Below, one piece after another: positions 26,696 to 35,982 of a stretch of 64,000 bases of DNA. Location: NCBI RefSeq assembly GCF_000196235.1, contig NC_008541.1, forward strand, positions 310,001-374,000, in the 5' to 3' direction. The translations under genes and the position numbers were made by a program. Each line of letters begins with the position of its first letter. The first letter of the stretch is position 1. This DNA comes from Arthrobacter sp. FB24. Its GTDB lineage: Bacteria; Actinomycetota; Actinomycetes; Actinomycetales; Micrococcaceae. The notes under the pieces are model-generated. The model was not told the DNA's origin and did no database searches. It was given only the letters and a program-made list of their open reading frames with translations.

Positions 26696-28036
26696 TCAGC
26701 CGAAGGCCAGGTGCGCCAGCGTGAAGATGGCCAGCCCGGCGAGGGCGCCCACCACGGTGCCGTTGATCCGGATGAACTGCAGGTCCTTGCCCACCTGCAG
26801 CTCGATCTTCTGTGAGGTTTCCTCGGCATCCCAGCGCGCCACGGTATCCGTGATCACGCCGGCGATATCCGAGCGGTACGTCTTCACCAGGTAGCCCGCG
26901 GCGTCACCGATCCACGCGTTGACCTTGCCCGCCAGTTCGGGGTCCACCACAAGCCGGGTGCCGAAGTCGTGCACGGCGGCCTTGAACTTGACGGTCAGTT
27001 CGCTGTGCGGATCGTCGACGGCGCCAAGCAGCGCCGCCTTGATGGTGCCCCAGGTGCGGGATGCCAGTTCGCGCACCTCGGGATCGCCCAGCACCTGGGC
27101 CTTGATGCCTTCGGCCCGGGCGATCATCACCGGATCGTGCTGCAGGTCCTGCGCAAGCGACGCGAGGTAGGTGTCGATGGACTGCCGCACCTGGTGCTGC
27201 GGATCGGCCTGCACGGCCTTGGTGAACTTGAGGATCTCCACGTAGACCTTGTCTCCCACCAGTCCGTCCACGAACTGCGGAACCCATTGCGGGGACCGGT
27301 CCGACACCAGCCTGCTGACGGTTTCGTGGTTGTCCCGCACCCAGTCCACGGTCCGGTCCACCAGCAGGTCCACCAGGGTGTGATGGTGCCCGTCGGCGAA
27401 GATCCTCTCGGCGAGCCTGCCCACCGGAGGCCCCCACGGCGGAGTGAGCAGGTGCTTGCGGACCATTGACTCGATCACGGCCTGGACGTCGTCGTCGTTC
27501 AATACCTTGAACGCGCCGCGGATGACGGCGGCGCCCTCCTTCGCCACGCGCTCGGCGCCGCCGGGGCCGGACAGCCACGCGCCGGCCTTCCGCGCGATGT
27601 CCACCGAGGCGAGCTTTTCCTGCACAACCTGTTCGGAGAGGAAATTCGTCTCGACGAACTCGCCCAGCGACGCGCCGATCTGGTCCTTGCGGCGCGGGAT
27701 GATGGCCGTGTGCGGGATCTTGATCCCCATGGGGTACTTGAACAGCGCGGTCACGGCAAACCAGTCCGCGAGAGCGCCCACCATGCCGCCTTCCGCCGCG
27801 GCCCGGACGTATTCCAGCCACGGGTACTGCTTCTGCAGGGCGAAGGCGACGACGAAAATCACCGCCATCACAATCAGCAGCCCCAGCGCCAGGAGTTTCA
27901 TTTTCCGCAGCGCGGCGGCTTTTTCGGCATCACTGCCGGGACGGGGAGGTGCGACGGCGGCCCCGGCAGCGGGTGAGCCGGCATGCGGCGGCCTCGCTGC
28001 AGCGGGACGGGTGGTTTGTTCACTGTTCACCTGCAT
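26696..28036 (-). CDS. DUF445 family membrane protein
   Basis: A 446-residue protein with an N-terminal helix (about residues 47-68, LLALGLLIVMAVIFVVAFAL), the DUF445 landmarks EGGMVGALADWFAVTALFKY and IPHTAIIPRRKDQIG, a long soluble middle and a C-terminal helix (VVGALAGLAIFTLAHLAFG). The family is widespread and of unknown function. The first 40 residues are low-complexity Ala/Pro. Confidence 0.88.
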   Translation of the reverse strand: MQVNSEQTTRPAAARPPHAGSPAAGAAVAPPRPGSDAEKAAALRKMKLLALGLLIVMAVIFVVAFALQKQYPWLEYVRAAAEGGMVGALADWFAVTALFKYPMGIKIPHTAIIPRRKDQIGASLGEFVETNFLSEQVVQEKLASVDIARKAGAWLSGPGGAERVAKEGAAVIRGAFKVLNDDDVQAVIESMVRKHLLTPPWGPPVGRLAERIFADGHHHTLVDLLVDRTVDWVRDNHETVSRLVSDRSPQWVPQFVDGLVGDKVYVEILKFTKAVQADPQHQVRQSIDTYLASLAQDLQHDPVMIARAEGIKAQVLGDPEVRELASRTWGTIKAALLGAVDDPHSELTVKFKAAVHDFGTRLVVDPELAGKVNAWIGDAAGYLVKTYRSDIAGVITDTVARWDAEETSQKIELQVGKDLQFIRINGTVVGALAGLAIFTLAHLAFG

Positions 28037-28086
28037 GTGCCCAGCCTAGTCCCGCATCCGCTGCGGGTGTCCGCTAACGTGTCACC

Positions 28087-28986
28087 ATGACTACCGACGA
28101 GTCTGTCTCCGCCCGGCCCCTTGTCTACGCCCACCGTGGAGCCAGCGCCGCCTTCGCCGAGCACACCCGCGCGGCTTATCTCCAGGCCATCGCGGACGGC
28201 GCCGACGGCGTGGAATGCGACGTCCACCTCAGCCGGGACCAGCACGTGGTCCTGCTGCATGACGCGAACCTGGACCGCACCTCGGACGGCACCGGGCCCG
28301 TGGCCGACCGGACCCTCGAGGAACTGCGGCTGCTGGATTTCTCCTCCTGGAAGGGCGCCAGGATTCCCCTCGAGTACGGCGGAAAGTTCGACCAGCTCCT
28401 GACGCTGCCGGAGCTGCTGGACATCCTCCGCGCGGCCGGCCGGGACATCGGGCTCGCCATCGAACTCAAGCACCCCAGCCCCTACCTGCTGGCGCTGGAG
28501 GACCGGGTGCTGGAGGTGCTGGCAGCCGAGGGCTGGGATCCCGGCACCTCCAAGGTGGACAACGTCAGTGTCTCCTTCATGAGCTTCAGCCCGGATTCCG
28601 TGAAGCACCTGCTCAAGAGCGTTCCCGCAGAATTCGTCTGCCAGCTGGTGGATGACGTCAACGCCGAGGAAATCCGCGAGGAACTGGGCCTGGGAGTCAT
28701 CACGGGCGGGGCCCTGGCGAACGTGATGCGTGCGGCCCAGGCGGAGGGCGAACGCATCCTGAACGACTGCGAAGTCCGGCTGGCCGGACCGGGTATCGAC
28801 TACGTCCGCGAGCACGCCCGCACCGTGAAACGCTGGATGGATTCCGGCCGCAGGTTCAGGGTCTGGACCGTGGACTCGGATCAGGACGTGGCCCTGTGCC
28901 GGGAGCTGGGAATCCACGAGATCACCACCAACCGGCCGGCGCAGGTGCTGGCCCGGCTGTCCGAAAGAAGGCATCCGGTCAGCTGA
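28087..28986 (+). CDS. Glycerophosphodiester phosphodiesterase
   Basis: Hydrolyses glycerophosphodiesters to glycerol 3-phosphate and an alcohol. The 299-residue protein has the GDPD signatures HRGASAAFAEHT, GVECDVHLSRD (Glu and Asp metal ligands) and LLHDANLDRTSDGTG (second His), with ELKHPSP further on. No signal peptide, so cytoplasmic. It stands alone, divergent from DUF445, and ends in a clear hairpin. Confidence 0.93.
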   Translation: MTTDESVSARPLVYAHRGASAAFAEHTRAAYLQAIADGADGVECDVHLSRDQHVVLLHDANLDRTSDGTGPVADRTLEELRLLDFSSWKGARIPLEYGGKFDQLLTLPELLDILRAAGRDIGLAIELKHPSPYLLALEDRVLEVLAAEGWDPGTSKVDNVSVSFMSFSPDSVKHLLKSVPAEFVCQLVDDVNAEEIREELGLGVITGGALANVMRAAQAEGERILNDCEVRLAGPGIDYVREHARTVKRWMDSGRRFRVWTVDSDQDVALCRELGIHEITTNRPAQVLARLSERRHPVS

Positions 28987-28991
28987 CGGGG

Positions 28992-29011
28992 TGCGCCTCT
29001 TGATAGGCGCA
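28992..29011 (+). terminator. Hairpin after the GDPD gene
   Basis: A perfect 7-bp stem TGCGCCT / AGGCGCA with a 6-nt loop starts 5 bp past the stop codon. Confidence 0.6.
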
Positions 29012-29054
29012 GCCGCACGGTTCAGGCGTCCACGCTCAGGCTCCTTCGTGCCGT

Positions 29055-29090
29055 TCAGGCGGCAAGGTAGCGTCAGGCGGCAAGGTCGCG
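29055..29090. repeat. 18-bp tandem duplication across the permease stop codon
   Basis: Two adjacent 18-bp units, 29055-29072 and 29073-29090, match at 17 of 18 positions (TCAGGCGGCAAGGTMGCG). The right copy encodes the last codons and stop of the minus-strand permease; the left copy repeats them just after the stop. Confidence 0.8.
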
Positions 29091-30710
29091 CCGCCGCCAT
29101 CCCGCGAAGCCCAGTGCGCCGAGCAGCGCCGCTGCAGCCGTGAGGGCAACAAGCGCCGGGATTGCGTCCGCGTCCACCGGAAGCAGCGGGCTGTGCCGGA
29201 ACGGCGAGAGATCCATCAGCCATTCCGGAGCGTTCCAGAGCACACCGAATTCACCCAGTGCAATCAGTCCCAACAGCAGCACCCAGACGGCCCCCGTCAT
29301 CCGGGGCAGCCATCCGAATACGGCCAGGGCGGCACTGGTCAGCACCCACGCCGCCGGAATCTGCGCCAAAGCCGCCACTGTAGACCTGCCCACCAGTTCC
29401 GCGTTGTCGACGGCGGCTGCGGCTCCGATGCCGATGGAGACCCCGGTCAGTAATTGCAGCAGCCCAACGCCGGCCAACGCCACGGCGTAGTGGCTGCCCG
29501 CCCAGCGGATGCGGGTGGTGGCCGTGCCCAGCAGGGCCTCAGTGTGCCCCGCCGATTCCTCGCTGCGGAGGTGGTTGGCGGCAGAAATTCCGTAGGCCGC
29601 CGCGAGGACCCCCATGATGCTGATCTCGGCTGCGAGGAACGCGTCGGTGAGGGCCTGCGGGCCGCCCAGCGCCCGCATCAGGTCCTGGGCGCCCGGCGAA
29701 GTCAGGAAATCGGCCACGTTGCCGACGAGCGAGCCGATGACCACCCCGAAGAGTGCAAAGGCCACGCCCCACGCCACCAGGACGCGGTACTGCAGGCGCA
29801 CGGCGAGGCCAAGGACGCCGGAGAGCCTTCCGCGGGCCGGGCCGGGCCGCTCATCCCGCAGTCCGGCCCCGAGGTCGCGACGGGCCCGCAGGAGGAACGC
29901 AACAGGAACAAGGGCTGCGCAGAGGGCAACGGGCAACGAAAGGACCCACCAGTGGTCGCCGGCGTAGGCCCGGATCTGCTGGTTCCACCCGATGGGCGAT
30001 AGCCAGGACCATACCGAAGGGCCGGGTTCGGCGAGGTCGCCCACTGCGCGCAGCCCGTAGGTCACGGCAATGACCCCGATGCTGAACCCGGTGGCCGCCC
30101 GGGCGCTGGCCGTCACCTGTGCCGCCACAGCTGCCACGGTGCTGTAGGCCATCCCGGTGGCGGCCCAGCCCAGTCCGAAGGCCAGTGATCCGGTGCCGGG
30201 CAGGCCGCCGACGGCGAGCGCGGCCGCCGAGAGCAACCCGGTGAGGATGCTGGTTGCAAAGCTGATGGCCAGCGCGGACACCAGCGGTGCGTCCCGTCCC
30301 AGCCGCCCGCCGCCGAGGAGTTCCAGCCGCCCGCTTTCCTCGTCCCCCCGGGTGTGCCGGATGGTGAGGATGACCATCAGCACGGCCAGGATGGCTGTCA
30401 TGAAAGCGGTGTATTTGATGAGCGAAAGGGCGCCGAGCGAGGCAGGATCGTAGATCCGCCCGAACAGCGCCACCATGGACGCCGTGGCGTTCAAGGCGGT
30501 GGCGGCTGCCACCCGGCTGGGCTCGTCCGGGTACAGCCCGGCCCCGGCCGCCGCGGTCGAGTAGGCAATGATGGCGAAGCCCAGTATCCACAGCGGCAGC
30601 ATCCAGCGGTCCCGCCGGAGAGCGAGCCGGAGCATAACGCCGGTGCCGGCCAGCGTTCCGTTCGTGGAGGCACGGGTCGTCGCGGTGCGGGCCTCGGCGG
30701 TGCGGGTCAT
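29073..30710 (-). CDS. ABC-2 type exporter permease (polyketide-antibiotic exporter family)
   Basis: A 545-residue membrane protein with about 12 helices in two related halves, as in the large actinobacterial permeases called exporters of polyketide antibiotics. I place the start at the ATG at 30710 ([20 protein letters not shown]), which overlaps the stop of the ATPase gene by 4 nt (ATGA). The frame stays open further upstream, but that part overlaps the ATPase. The substrate is unknown; no biosynthetic cluster is near. Confidence 0.88.
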   Translation of the reverse strand: MTRTAEARTATTRASTNGTLAGTGVMLRLALRRDRWMLPLWILGFAIIAYSTAAAGAGLYPDEPSRVAAATALNATASMVALFGRIYDPASLGALSLIKYTAFMTAILAVLMVILTIRHTRGDEESGRLELLGGGRLGRDAPLVSALAISFATSILTGLLSAAALAVGGLPGTGSLAFGLGWAATGMAYSTVAAVAAQVTASARAATGFSIGVIAVTYGLRAVGDLAEPGPSVWSWLSPIGWNQQIRAYAGDHWWVLSLPVALCAALVPVAFLLRARRDLGAGLRDERPGPARGRLSGVLGLAVRLQYRVLVAWGVAFALFGVVIGSLVGNVADFLTSPGAQDLMRALGGPQALTDAFLAAEISIMGVLAAAYGISAANHLRSEESAGHTEALLGTATTRIRWAGSHYAVALAGVGLLQLLTGVSIGIGAAAAVDNAELVGRSTVAALAQIPAAWVLTSAALAVFGWLPRMTGAVWVLLLGLIALGEFGVLWNAPEWLMDLSPFRHSPLLPVDADAIPALVALTAAAALLGALGFAGWRRRDLAA

Positions 30711-31615
30711 CGCCGTGCCGATTCGAGCGATCCGGCCGGGCCGTAGTGGCGCAGGAACAGATCCTCCAGCGTGGGCGGCTGGCTGGTCAGGGCGTGCAGT
30801 CCGGCGGCCGTCAGGGCCTGCAGAAACGGGCCCAGCGCCACGGGGTCCACCTGGGCGCTCACACGGTGGTCCGACACCACGACGTCGTGGACGCCGGGCA
30901 GGAGATCCAGGCCCGCGGGCACGCGCGCGACGTCGGCCGTGACCGACGTCCGGGTCAGGTGCCGCAGCTGCTCCAGCGGCCCGGACTCCACCACCCGGCC
31001 GGCGCGGATGATGCTGACCCTGTCCGAGAGCGCCTCGGCCTCGCTCAGTATGTGGCTGCTCAGCAGGACCGTGCGGCCCTGCGACCGCAGCTCCCGCACG
31101 CACCCGCGGAAGGCGTCCTCCATCAACGGGTCCAGCCCGCTGGTGGGCTCATCCAGGAGGAAGAGCTCGGCGTCGGTGGCCAAGGCGGCCACCAGGGCAA
31201 CTTTTTGCCGGTTGCCCTTGGAATACGTGCGCGACTTCTTGGTGGGGTCGAGGTCGAACGTCCGCAGCAGCCGGTCCCGCCGGGCGCGGTCCTGTCCGCC
31301 CTGGAGCCGCCCCAGCAGGTCGATCACCTCGCCGCCGGTCAGGTTCGGCCACAACGCAACGTCGCCAGGCACGTACGCCAGCCGGCGGTGCAGCGCGGCA
31401 ACATCGTGCCAGGGATCCATGCCCAGCACCCGGATCGAGCCCGAGTTGGCACGCAGCATGCCCAGCAGAAGCCGCAGCGTGGTGGACTTGCCGGACCCGT
31501 TGGGACCCAGGAAGCCGTGAACCTCGCCCGCCGCCACGTTGAAGTCGAGCCCGTCGAGGGCAGTTACCGTTCCGAAGCGCTTTACGACGCCGGTCATTTC
31601 CACCACGCTGCTCAT
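30707..31615 (-). CDS. ABC exporter ATP-binding protein
   Basis: A 302-residue ATPase partner of the permease, beginning [20 protein letters not shown]. It shows Walker [10 protein letters not shown], the signature TYSKGNRQK (a variant of LSGGQ), Walker [14 protein letters not shown] and the switch histidine in LLSSHIL. The C-terminal extension is typical of the DrrA-type group. The open frame continues upstream to 32077, but that part is antisense to the DoxX-like gene and has no ABC features. Confidence 0.92.
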   Translation of the reverse strand: MSSVVEMTGVVKRFGTVTALDGLDFNVAAGEVHGFLGPNGSGKSTTLRLLLGMLRANSGSIRVLGMDPWHDVAALHRRLAYVPGDVALWPNLTGGEVIDLLGRLQGGQDRARRDRLLRTFDLDPTKKSRTYSKGNRQKVALVAALATDAELFLLDEPTSGLDPLMEDAFRGCVRELRSQGRTVLLSSHILSEAEALSDRVSIIRAGRVVESGPLEQLRHLTRTSVTADVARVPAGLDLLPGVHDVVVSDHRVSAQVDPVALGPFLQALTAAGLHALTSQPPTLEDLFLRHYGPAGSLESARR

Positions 31616-31703
31616 AGTCAACAAGCTACGCCGCGCTGTGGCTCCTGACACGGGCGGAAAGTCCCGTTTACCGGGGTGTCCGCGGCTGTGGTTGCATGGA
31701 TCC

Positions 31704-32198
31704 ATGCCATTCACCTGGTCCGCCCGGGCCACCCAGACACTCTCAGCGGCTGCCATGAGCGCCCTGCTGCTGACGAGCGCCATGAAGCACTTCCGTGACC
31801 CCGCCTTCTTCCACCAGGTGGTGCCCGACTTCCTGTGCCGGGATGACTCCGGAGCCCGGCCAAACGGCCCGTGCGCCGTGATGACCCGTGATGAATGGGT
31901 GGCGCTCAGCGGACTGCTCGAGGCGGGTGCCGCCGTCGGACTCCTGATCCCGGCCACACGCAAAGCTGCCGCCGGGGGCGTCGCCGCGATGTTGGCGGTA
32001 TTCCTTGCCGGGCACGTCGACGCACTGCGCCGGGCGTATGGCCCGGCGGGGAGCCCGGGGCAGCGGAAGGTGCACACCGCGCGGCTGCCGCTTCAGGTGC
32101 CGCTGATCCTCTGGGCCTGGAGCCTGCGAAAAACGGCAGTGGGGAAGCCTGCGCCGGGGACGCCTGCGGGCAGACCTGTTGCCGGGCGGCCGGCATGA
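31704..32198 (+). CDS. DoxX-like small membrane protein
   Basis: A 164-residue protein starting [20 protein letters not shown] with about four helices. The segment [20 protein letters not shown] and the later [13 protein letters not shown] resemble the DoxX/YphA group. The C terminus is a Pro/Gly/Ala-rich tail. The ATG of azlC overlaps its stop (ATGA), so it is the first gene of a three-gene operon with azlC and azlD. The role is unknown. Confidence 0.7.
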   Translation: MPFTWSARATQTLSAAAMSALLLTSAMKHFRDPAFFHQVVPDFLCRDDSGARPNGPCAVMTRDEWVALSGLLEAGAAVGLLIPATRKAAAGGVAAMLAVFLAGHVDALRRAYGPAGSPGQRKVHTARLPLQVPLILWAWSLRKTAVGKPAPGTPAGRPVAGRPA

Positions 32199-32971
32199 AG
32201 CTGCTCCAATCCCCGGCCGTGCGTGTGGGGCTGTCCATCAGCATCGCCACGGGGCTTTACGGGATTTCCTTCGGGGCTCTGGGCGTTACGTCCGGGCTGG
32301 ACTTCTGGCAGACCATGGCGCTGAGCCTGCTGCTGTTCAGCGGCGGTTCGCAGTTTGCGTTCATTGGCGTGGTGGCGGGCGGCGGATCCGGCGTGGCCGC
32401 CATGGGCGCGGCCACGCTCCTGGGCATGCGCAACGGTATCTATGGCATGCAGCTCAACGCGCTTCTGCAGCCGCGCGGCTGGCGGAAGTACGCCGCAGCC
32501 CACGTCACCATCGACGAGTCGACCGCCACCAGCACCGGGCAAACCGACCCGGGGGAGCAGAAGCGCGGATTTTGGACGGCGGGCATCGGCATCTTCGTGC
32601 TGTGGAATGTGTTCACTGCCGTCGGGGCGCTGGCAGGCGGCGCCTTGGGGGATCCCAAACAATGGGGGCTCGATGGCGCCGCGGTGGCGGCCTTCCTGGG
32701 CCTGCTCTGGCCCCGGCTCAAGGGCCGCGAGCCGGTGGCGATCGCTGTGGTGTGCGCCCTGGCCACGGTATTGGCGGTGCCGTTCGTCCCCGCGGGAGTT
32801 CCCATCCTGATAGCAGCTTTTGTGGCCGCGGCGATCGGCTGGTTCAGCCACGGACGGAGCGACGAAGGCCTGGAGCCTGATGTGGACCCCTATGCCGAAC
32901 ACCACCACGGGCCCTCGGACGAAGGCGCTCAGCTGCGTCCGCGCCCCGATGCGGGAGGTGCCGCGAAATGA
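32195..32971 (+). CDS. azlC: AzlC family branched-chain amino acid exporter, large subunit
   Basis: A 258-residue protein with several helices; SISIATGLYGISFGALG and LLLFSGGSQFAFIGVVAGGG are characteristic of AzlC/BrnF, which with AzlD/BrnE exports branched-chain amino acids and methionine. The C terminus is a hydrophilic, His- and Asp-rich tail (VDPYAEHHHGPSDEG). Overlaps both neighbours by 4 nt. Confidence 0.88.
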   Translation: MKLLQSPAVRVGLSISIATGLYGISFGALGVTSGLDFWQTMALSLLLFSGGSQFAFIGVVAGGGSGVAAMGAATLLGMRNGIYGMQLNALLQPRGWRKYAAAHVTIDESTATSTGQTDPGEQKRGFWTAGIGIFVLWNVFTAVGALAGGALGDPKQWGLDGAAVAAFLGLLWPRLKGREPVAIAVVCALATVLAVPFVPAGVPILIAAFVAAAIGWFSHGRSDEGLEPDVDPYAEHHHGPSDEGAQLRPRPDAGGAAK

Positions 32972-33279
32972 ATCTTTGGCTTTGGCTGTTGTTGGCCTGC
33001 CTCTTTGGCTACGCCTGGAAGCTTTTGGGCTACCTGGTCCCCGCCAGCCTCCTGCGTAACCCACGGATGTCCCGGATTGCCGGCACCATGACCATCGGCC
33101 TGCTGGCATCGCTCACCGTTGTTAACGCGGTGGCGTCGGGCCAGGCGCTGGCTTTTGACGCCCGGGCGGGCGCACTGGCGGCGGCCGGAATCGCGCTCTG
33201 GTTCCGGGCCCCCTTCCTGGTGGTGGTCCTGGCCGGGGCCGGAGCCGCGGCCGGGCTGAGGATGCTGGGCTGGAGCTAA
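32968..33279 (+). CDS. azlD: AzlD family exporter, small subunit
   Basis: A 103-residue membrane protein with about four helices and the YLVPASLLRNPRMSRI stretch typical of AzlD/BrnE. It starts within the azlC stop (ATGA). The pair forms the exporter. Confidence 0.85.
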   Translation: MNLWLWLLLACLFGYAWKLLGYLVPASLLRNPRMSRIAGTMTIGLLASLTVVNAVASGQALAFDARAGALAAAGIALWFRAPFLVVVLAGAGAAAGLRMLGWS

Positions 33280-33331
33280 CGACGGCCATTAGGCCCTAGT
33301 AGTGCCCTGCATGCTGTGGAAGGATGCCACC

Positions 33332-33637
33332 ATGAGCGAAGAACAAGCGCCCGCGGTTCCTGCTGCCGAAAGAGACCCCAAGTCCAGGCCCTACGTGCCA
33401 TCGCCGGGATCCGAATCCACCCGTGAAATGCGTGAGATGTCCCGCCGCCGCAGGGATGCCGAGGAGAAGCTCCAGCAGCATCTTCAGGAGGCGGACCACC
33501 TGCACGAGGAGCACATGAAAGCCCACCAGCGGGAGACGCAACTGGCCCAGGACGGCGAGGCACCACCCAGCGGCGAGGCGGCAACAGGCGGAGAAGCCCG
33601 GGACGAAGGCCAGGCCGGCAACAAGCCGGCGGAATGA
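33332..33637 (+). CDS. Small hydrophilic coiled-coil protein
   Basis: A 101-residue, strongly charged protein with a central helix rich in Glu, Arg and His (REMREMSRRRRDAEEKLQQH, then LQEADHLHEEH) that should form a coiled coil, and a Gly/Glu tail. AAGGA precedes the ATG at 33332. I do not recognise a family. Confidence 0.6.
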   Translation: MSEEQAPAVPAAERDPKSRPYVPSPGSESTREMREMSRRRRDAEEKLQQHLQEADHLHEEHMKAHQRETQLAQDGEAPPSGEAATGGEARDEGQAGNKPAE

Positions 33638-33644
33638 CCCGGGC

Positions 33645-33893
33645 CTAGGCCGCTCCGAACGAATCCGTACCAGTAAAACCGTCTGCCTCTGGGGAGGCTC
33701 CATTGATCCTGTTTTCCAGCTCCTCCAGGGCGAGGTCGTACCAGACCTGCGCCCCAAACACGGGATGCGACGTGTCCAGATCCCTGAAAAGAGCATCCGT
33801 GAGGGCCTGCAGTTCGGAGGTGCTGGCCGCGGAGATGATCCGCAGCGGGTCGGCATCGCCGTTCATGAGCAGGGCAAGCTGTTGCCGCGTCAT
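33645..33893 (-). CDS. Small conserved hypothetical protein, translationally coupled to a leader peptide
   Basis: An 82-residue acidic protein beginning MTRQQLALLMNGDADPLRII. No ribosome site precedes its ATG, but that ATG overlaps (ATGA) the stop of a 14-codon reading frame with a good GGAG. A longer in-frame reading starting upstream (MEVTQSATPP) is possible but lacks a ribosome site. No family recognised. Confidence 0.55.
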   Translation of the reverse strand: MTRQQLALLMNGDADPLRIISAASTSELQALTDALFRDLDTSHPVFGAQVWYDLALEELENRINGASPEADGFTGTDSFGAA

Positions 33894-33934
33894 GGCTGCG
33901 CCGAAGGGGAGGCTGTACGTAGTTCGTAAACCAT
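33890..33934 (-). CDS. Possible 14-residue leader peptide
   Basis: The peptide MVYELRTASPSAQP has GGAG six nt before its ATG and ends in a TGA that overlaps the next ATG. It may drive translation of the downstream gene by reinitiation. It is too short to be sure. Confidence 0.35.
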   Translation of the reverse strand: MVYELRTASPSAQP

Positions 33935-34094
33935 GTCGAACTCCACGAAGAGGTGGGGTGGCTGACTGCGTAACCTCCATAATTCTAGGGTCGCGTGGCG
34001 CAAGCCACAATATTGCGGCCCGGCGCCGGCCCTGCCGTTCGCACGGGCTGCCTCCCTCCGGCCAGCCGGAGGGAAACAGCACCGGGGGCCGGAC

Positions 34095-34832
34095 TTGACC
34101 GGCACCCGGCTGGGCCAGTACCTGGCGGAGCGGCTGCAGGACCTGGTTCTGGAAAGCACCGACGTGCAGAACTTCCTCACGGAGCTGTCCGTTTTCTCCG
34201 CCGGCTTCATCGGCAAGACCACCGGGCTGCCTGTGCTGTGCGCCGTCACGCTGGTCCGCTCGAGGCGGTCCGAGGCCTCCGCCGGAAGCGGACCCGGCGC
34301 GCGGCTGCTTGGGGAAATCCAGCGGGCCACCGGACTTAGTCCCTCGCTGGCGGCCCTTGAAGCCGGGGCGACGGTTTCCGTGCCCGATGCCCGGGCCGAC
34401 TCCCGCTGGCCGCGCTACAACCGGGCCGTGGTGAAGGCGGGCCAGCTCAGCGTCCTGGCACTCCCGCTGCAGCTGGATCCGGGTGCCGCCGCATCCGTAG
34501 CGTTCTTCGCACCGGAGGCAGGAGCGTTCGACGACGAGGCAATCGTGATTTGTGAAGCCTTCGCCGCACGTGCCAGCAAAGCCGTACGGCTGGCTGTGCG
34601 CATCGGGGCCTCGAAGGACCTCAACGACGACCTCCTCGAAGCGCTGAAGTCGCGCACCAGCATCAACCTCGCCTCGGGAATTGTCATGGGCCAGAGCCGC
34701 TGCTCGCAGGCCGAGGCATTCACGATCCTGAGCAAAGTCTCCAATAACCGCAACGTCAAGCTCCGCGTCGTGGCGGAGGAGCTGCTGCGAAACTTCAATA
34801 CCACGCCGGGGGCCACCCACTTCCACGGTTGA
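34095..34832 (+). CDS. GAF and ANTAR domain regulator
   Basis: A 245-residue protein with a GAF-like sensor (about 20-165) and a C-terminal ANTAR domain (about 175-232; LKSRTSINLASGIVMGQSRC, then SQAEAF). ANTAR domains bind paired RNA hairpins and prevent termination or change ribosome access. The start is TTG at 34095, where the family similarity begins. The next gene is a second GAF-ANTAR protein, so this is a duplicated regulator pair. The ligand is unknown. Confidence 0.85.
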   Translation: MTGTRLGQYLAERLQDLVLESTDVQNFLTELSVFSAGFIGKTTGLPVLCAVTLVRSRRSEASAGSGPGARLLGEIQRATGLSPSLAALEAGATVSVPDARADSRWPRYNRAVVKAGQLSVLALPLQLDPGAAASVAFFAPEAGAFDDEAIVICEAFAARASKAVRLAVRIGASKDLNDDLLEALKSRTSINLASGIVMGQSRCSQAEAFTILSKVSNNRNVKLRVVAEELLRNFNTTPGATHFHG

Positions 34833-34846
34833 CTTAGCTCCCTGCG

Positions 34847-34892
34847 GCTATGCTTTTAAGAGTTCCAGTCAACGCGCGAAGGGCGGCATAGC
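34847..34892 (+). promoter_or_regulatory. Inverted repeat ending just before the ribosome site of the second GAF-ANTAR gene
   Basis: GCTATGC (34847-34853) pairs with GCATAGC (34886-34892), leaving a 32-nt loop; GGAG follows at 34896. A stem here could control access to the start. The arms are short, so the call is weak. Confidence 0.25.
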
Positions 34893-34910
34893 AGTGGAGT
34901 GGGTGCGGCC

Positions 34911-35630
34911 ATGGCGGTGAAACTGCCCCTCGCGGACGAACTGGCGGCCATTTTTGCCCGCGCGTCCGAACTCCTCCTGACGGACGAGACGGTGTCCAAG
35001 GCCCTCGAGCTCATCACCGCCGCAGCGGAATTGGCCGTACCCGGCGCCGCGGGAGCGGGCGTCACCCTGATCGACTCTGACGGCCGGAAGCATACGGCGA
35101 GTGCTTCCCATCCCATGGTCCAGGTTGCCGACGAACGCCAGTACGAGCTGGGGCAGGGGCCCTGCCTCCTTGCCTGGGCCAGTGGCGAACCCGTGCTGGT
35201 CAGTGACGCCTTGCATGACCGGCGCTGGCCGGAGTGGGCCCGCGCCGCGGCCGAGCTGGGCCTGCGGTCTTCCGTCAGTGCGCCCTTGCTCGCCGGGGAG
35301 TCCGCCCTGGGCGCCGTGAAGGTCTACGCCCGCTCCGAGAACAGCTTCGACCACACCACAGTGCGCCTGCTGGAGCTTTTTGCAGCGCAGGCAACCATCT
35401 TCCTGATCAACGTGCAGGCGCGTGAGAGCGCCCGGACGCTGAGCGAGGACCTCCGCGACGCCCTGGCCCACCGCGAGATCATCGCGGTGGCCAAGGGAAT
35501 ACTCATGGCCCGGCACGGCCTGGACGAGGACACGGCAATGCAAGACCTCCTGATGGAGTCGCGGCGGGCCAAGAGGTCGCTGCGTGACGTGTCCGCGGAG
35601 CTGGTGTCCTCCACCCAGCTGCCCCGGTGA
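34911..35630 (+). CDS. GAF and ANTAR domain regulator
   Basis: A 239-residue protein with a GAF domain (about 20-165; ELGQGPCLLAWASGEPVLVS is a typical GAF stretch) and an ANTAR domain (about 178-235; AHREIIAVAKGILMARHGLD). The ATG at 34911 is preferred over a GTG at 34899, which would sit inside the ribosome site. It follows the first ANTAR gene by 78 bp. Together they suggest RNA-level control of some nearby or distant target. Confidence 0.87.
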   Translation: MAVKLPLADELAAIFARASELLLTDETVSKALELITAAAELAVPGAAGAGVTLIDSDGRKHTASASHPMVQVADERQYELGQGPCLLAWASGEPVLVSDALHDRRWPEWARAAAELGLRSSVSAPLLAGESALGAVKVYARSENSFDHTTVRLLELFAAQATIFLINVQARESARTLSEDLRDALAHREIIAVAKGILMARHGLDEDTAMQDLLMESRRAKRSLRDVSAELVSSTQLPR

Positions 35631-35643
35631 ACGGGGGTGCGCT

Positions 35644-35982
35644 TTGGCCCTGGGCAAGGACGAAGATGAACAAAGGCTTCGCTTTGAGGAGATGCTCCGG
35701 AATGCCGACCTCACCGTTGAGGAACTGTGGCTGAGGTATTTCAGCATTGGCGGCATTGCCGGCCAGTTTGAAATCGAGGCCTACACCCACGGTGCAATCG
35801 CGCTGCCGGCCCTGCAGCGGGACATATTGGCCCATGCACTGAACGAGCGGCTGGACGAGATCAATGCCCCGGAGGGCAGGGCGCCTTACAGCCGCGGGTC
35901 CGAGGACGCCGGCCGTCTGCACGACGACCGGACCCATGACGACCCGGAACGGCCGGAGGACGAATCAGGCCAGGACGACTGA
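35644..35982 (+). CDS. Small conserved protein linked to the ANTAR pair
   Basis: A 112-residue acidic protein read from TTG at 35644; an ATG at 35692 is the alternative. The core NADLTVEELWLRYFSIGGIA and LPALQRDILAHALNERLDEI is well structured, and the last 35 residues are Asp/Glu/Arg-rich and probably disordered. Placed 13 bp after the second GAF-ANTAR gene and probably in its transcript. I do not know the family's function. Its end overlaps the convergent TetR gene by 18 bp. Confidence 0.6.
   Translation: MALGKDEDEQRLRFEEMLRNADLTVEELWLRYFSIGGIAGQFEIEAYTHGAIALPALQRDILAHALNERLDEINAPEGRAPYSRGSEDAGRLHDDRTHDDPERPEDESGQDD

Noticed and set aside
30711..31103. N-terminal extension of the ABC permease frame
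   Set aside because: It lies inside the ATPase gene in another frame and is low-complexity; the ATGA overlap at 30707-30710 fits a normal operon junction.
31616..32077. N-terminal extension of the ABC ATPase frame
   Set aside because: It is antisense to the DoxX-like gene and lacks ABC motifs; the ATPase core begins at 31615.
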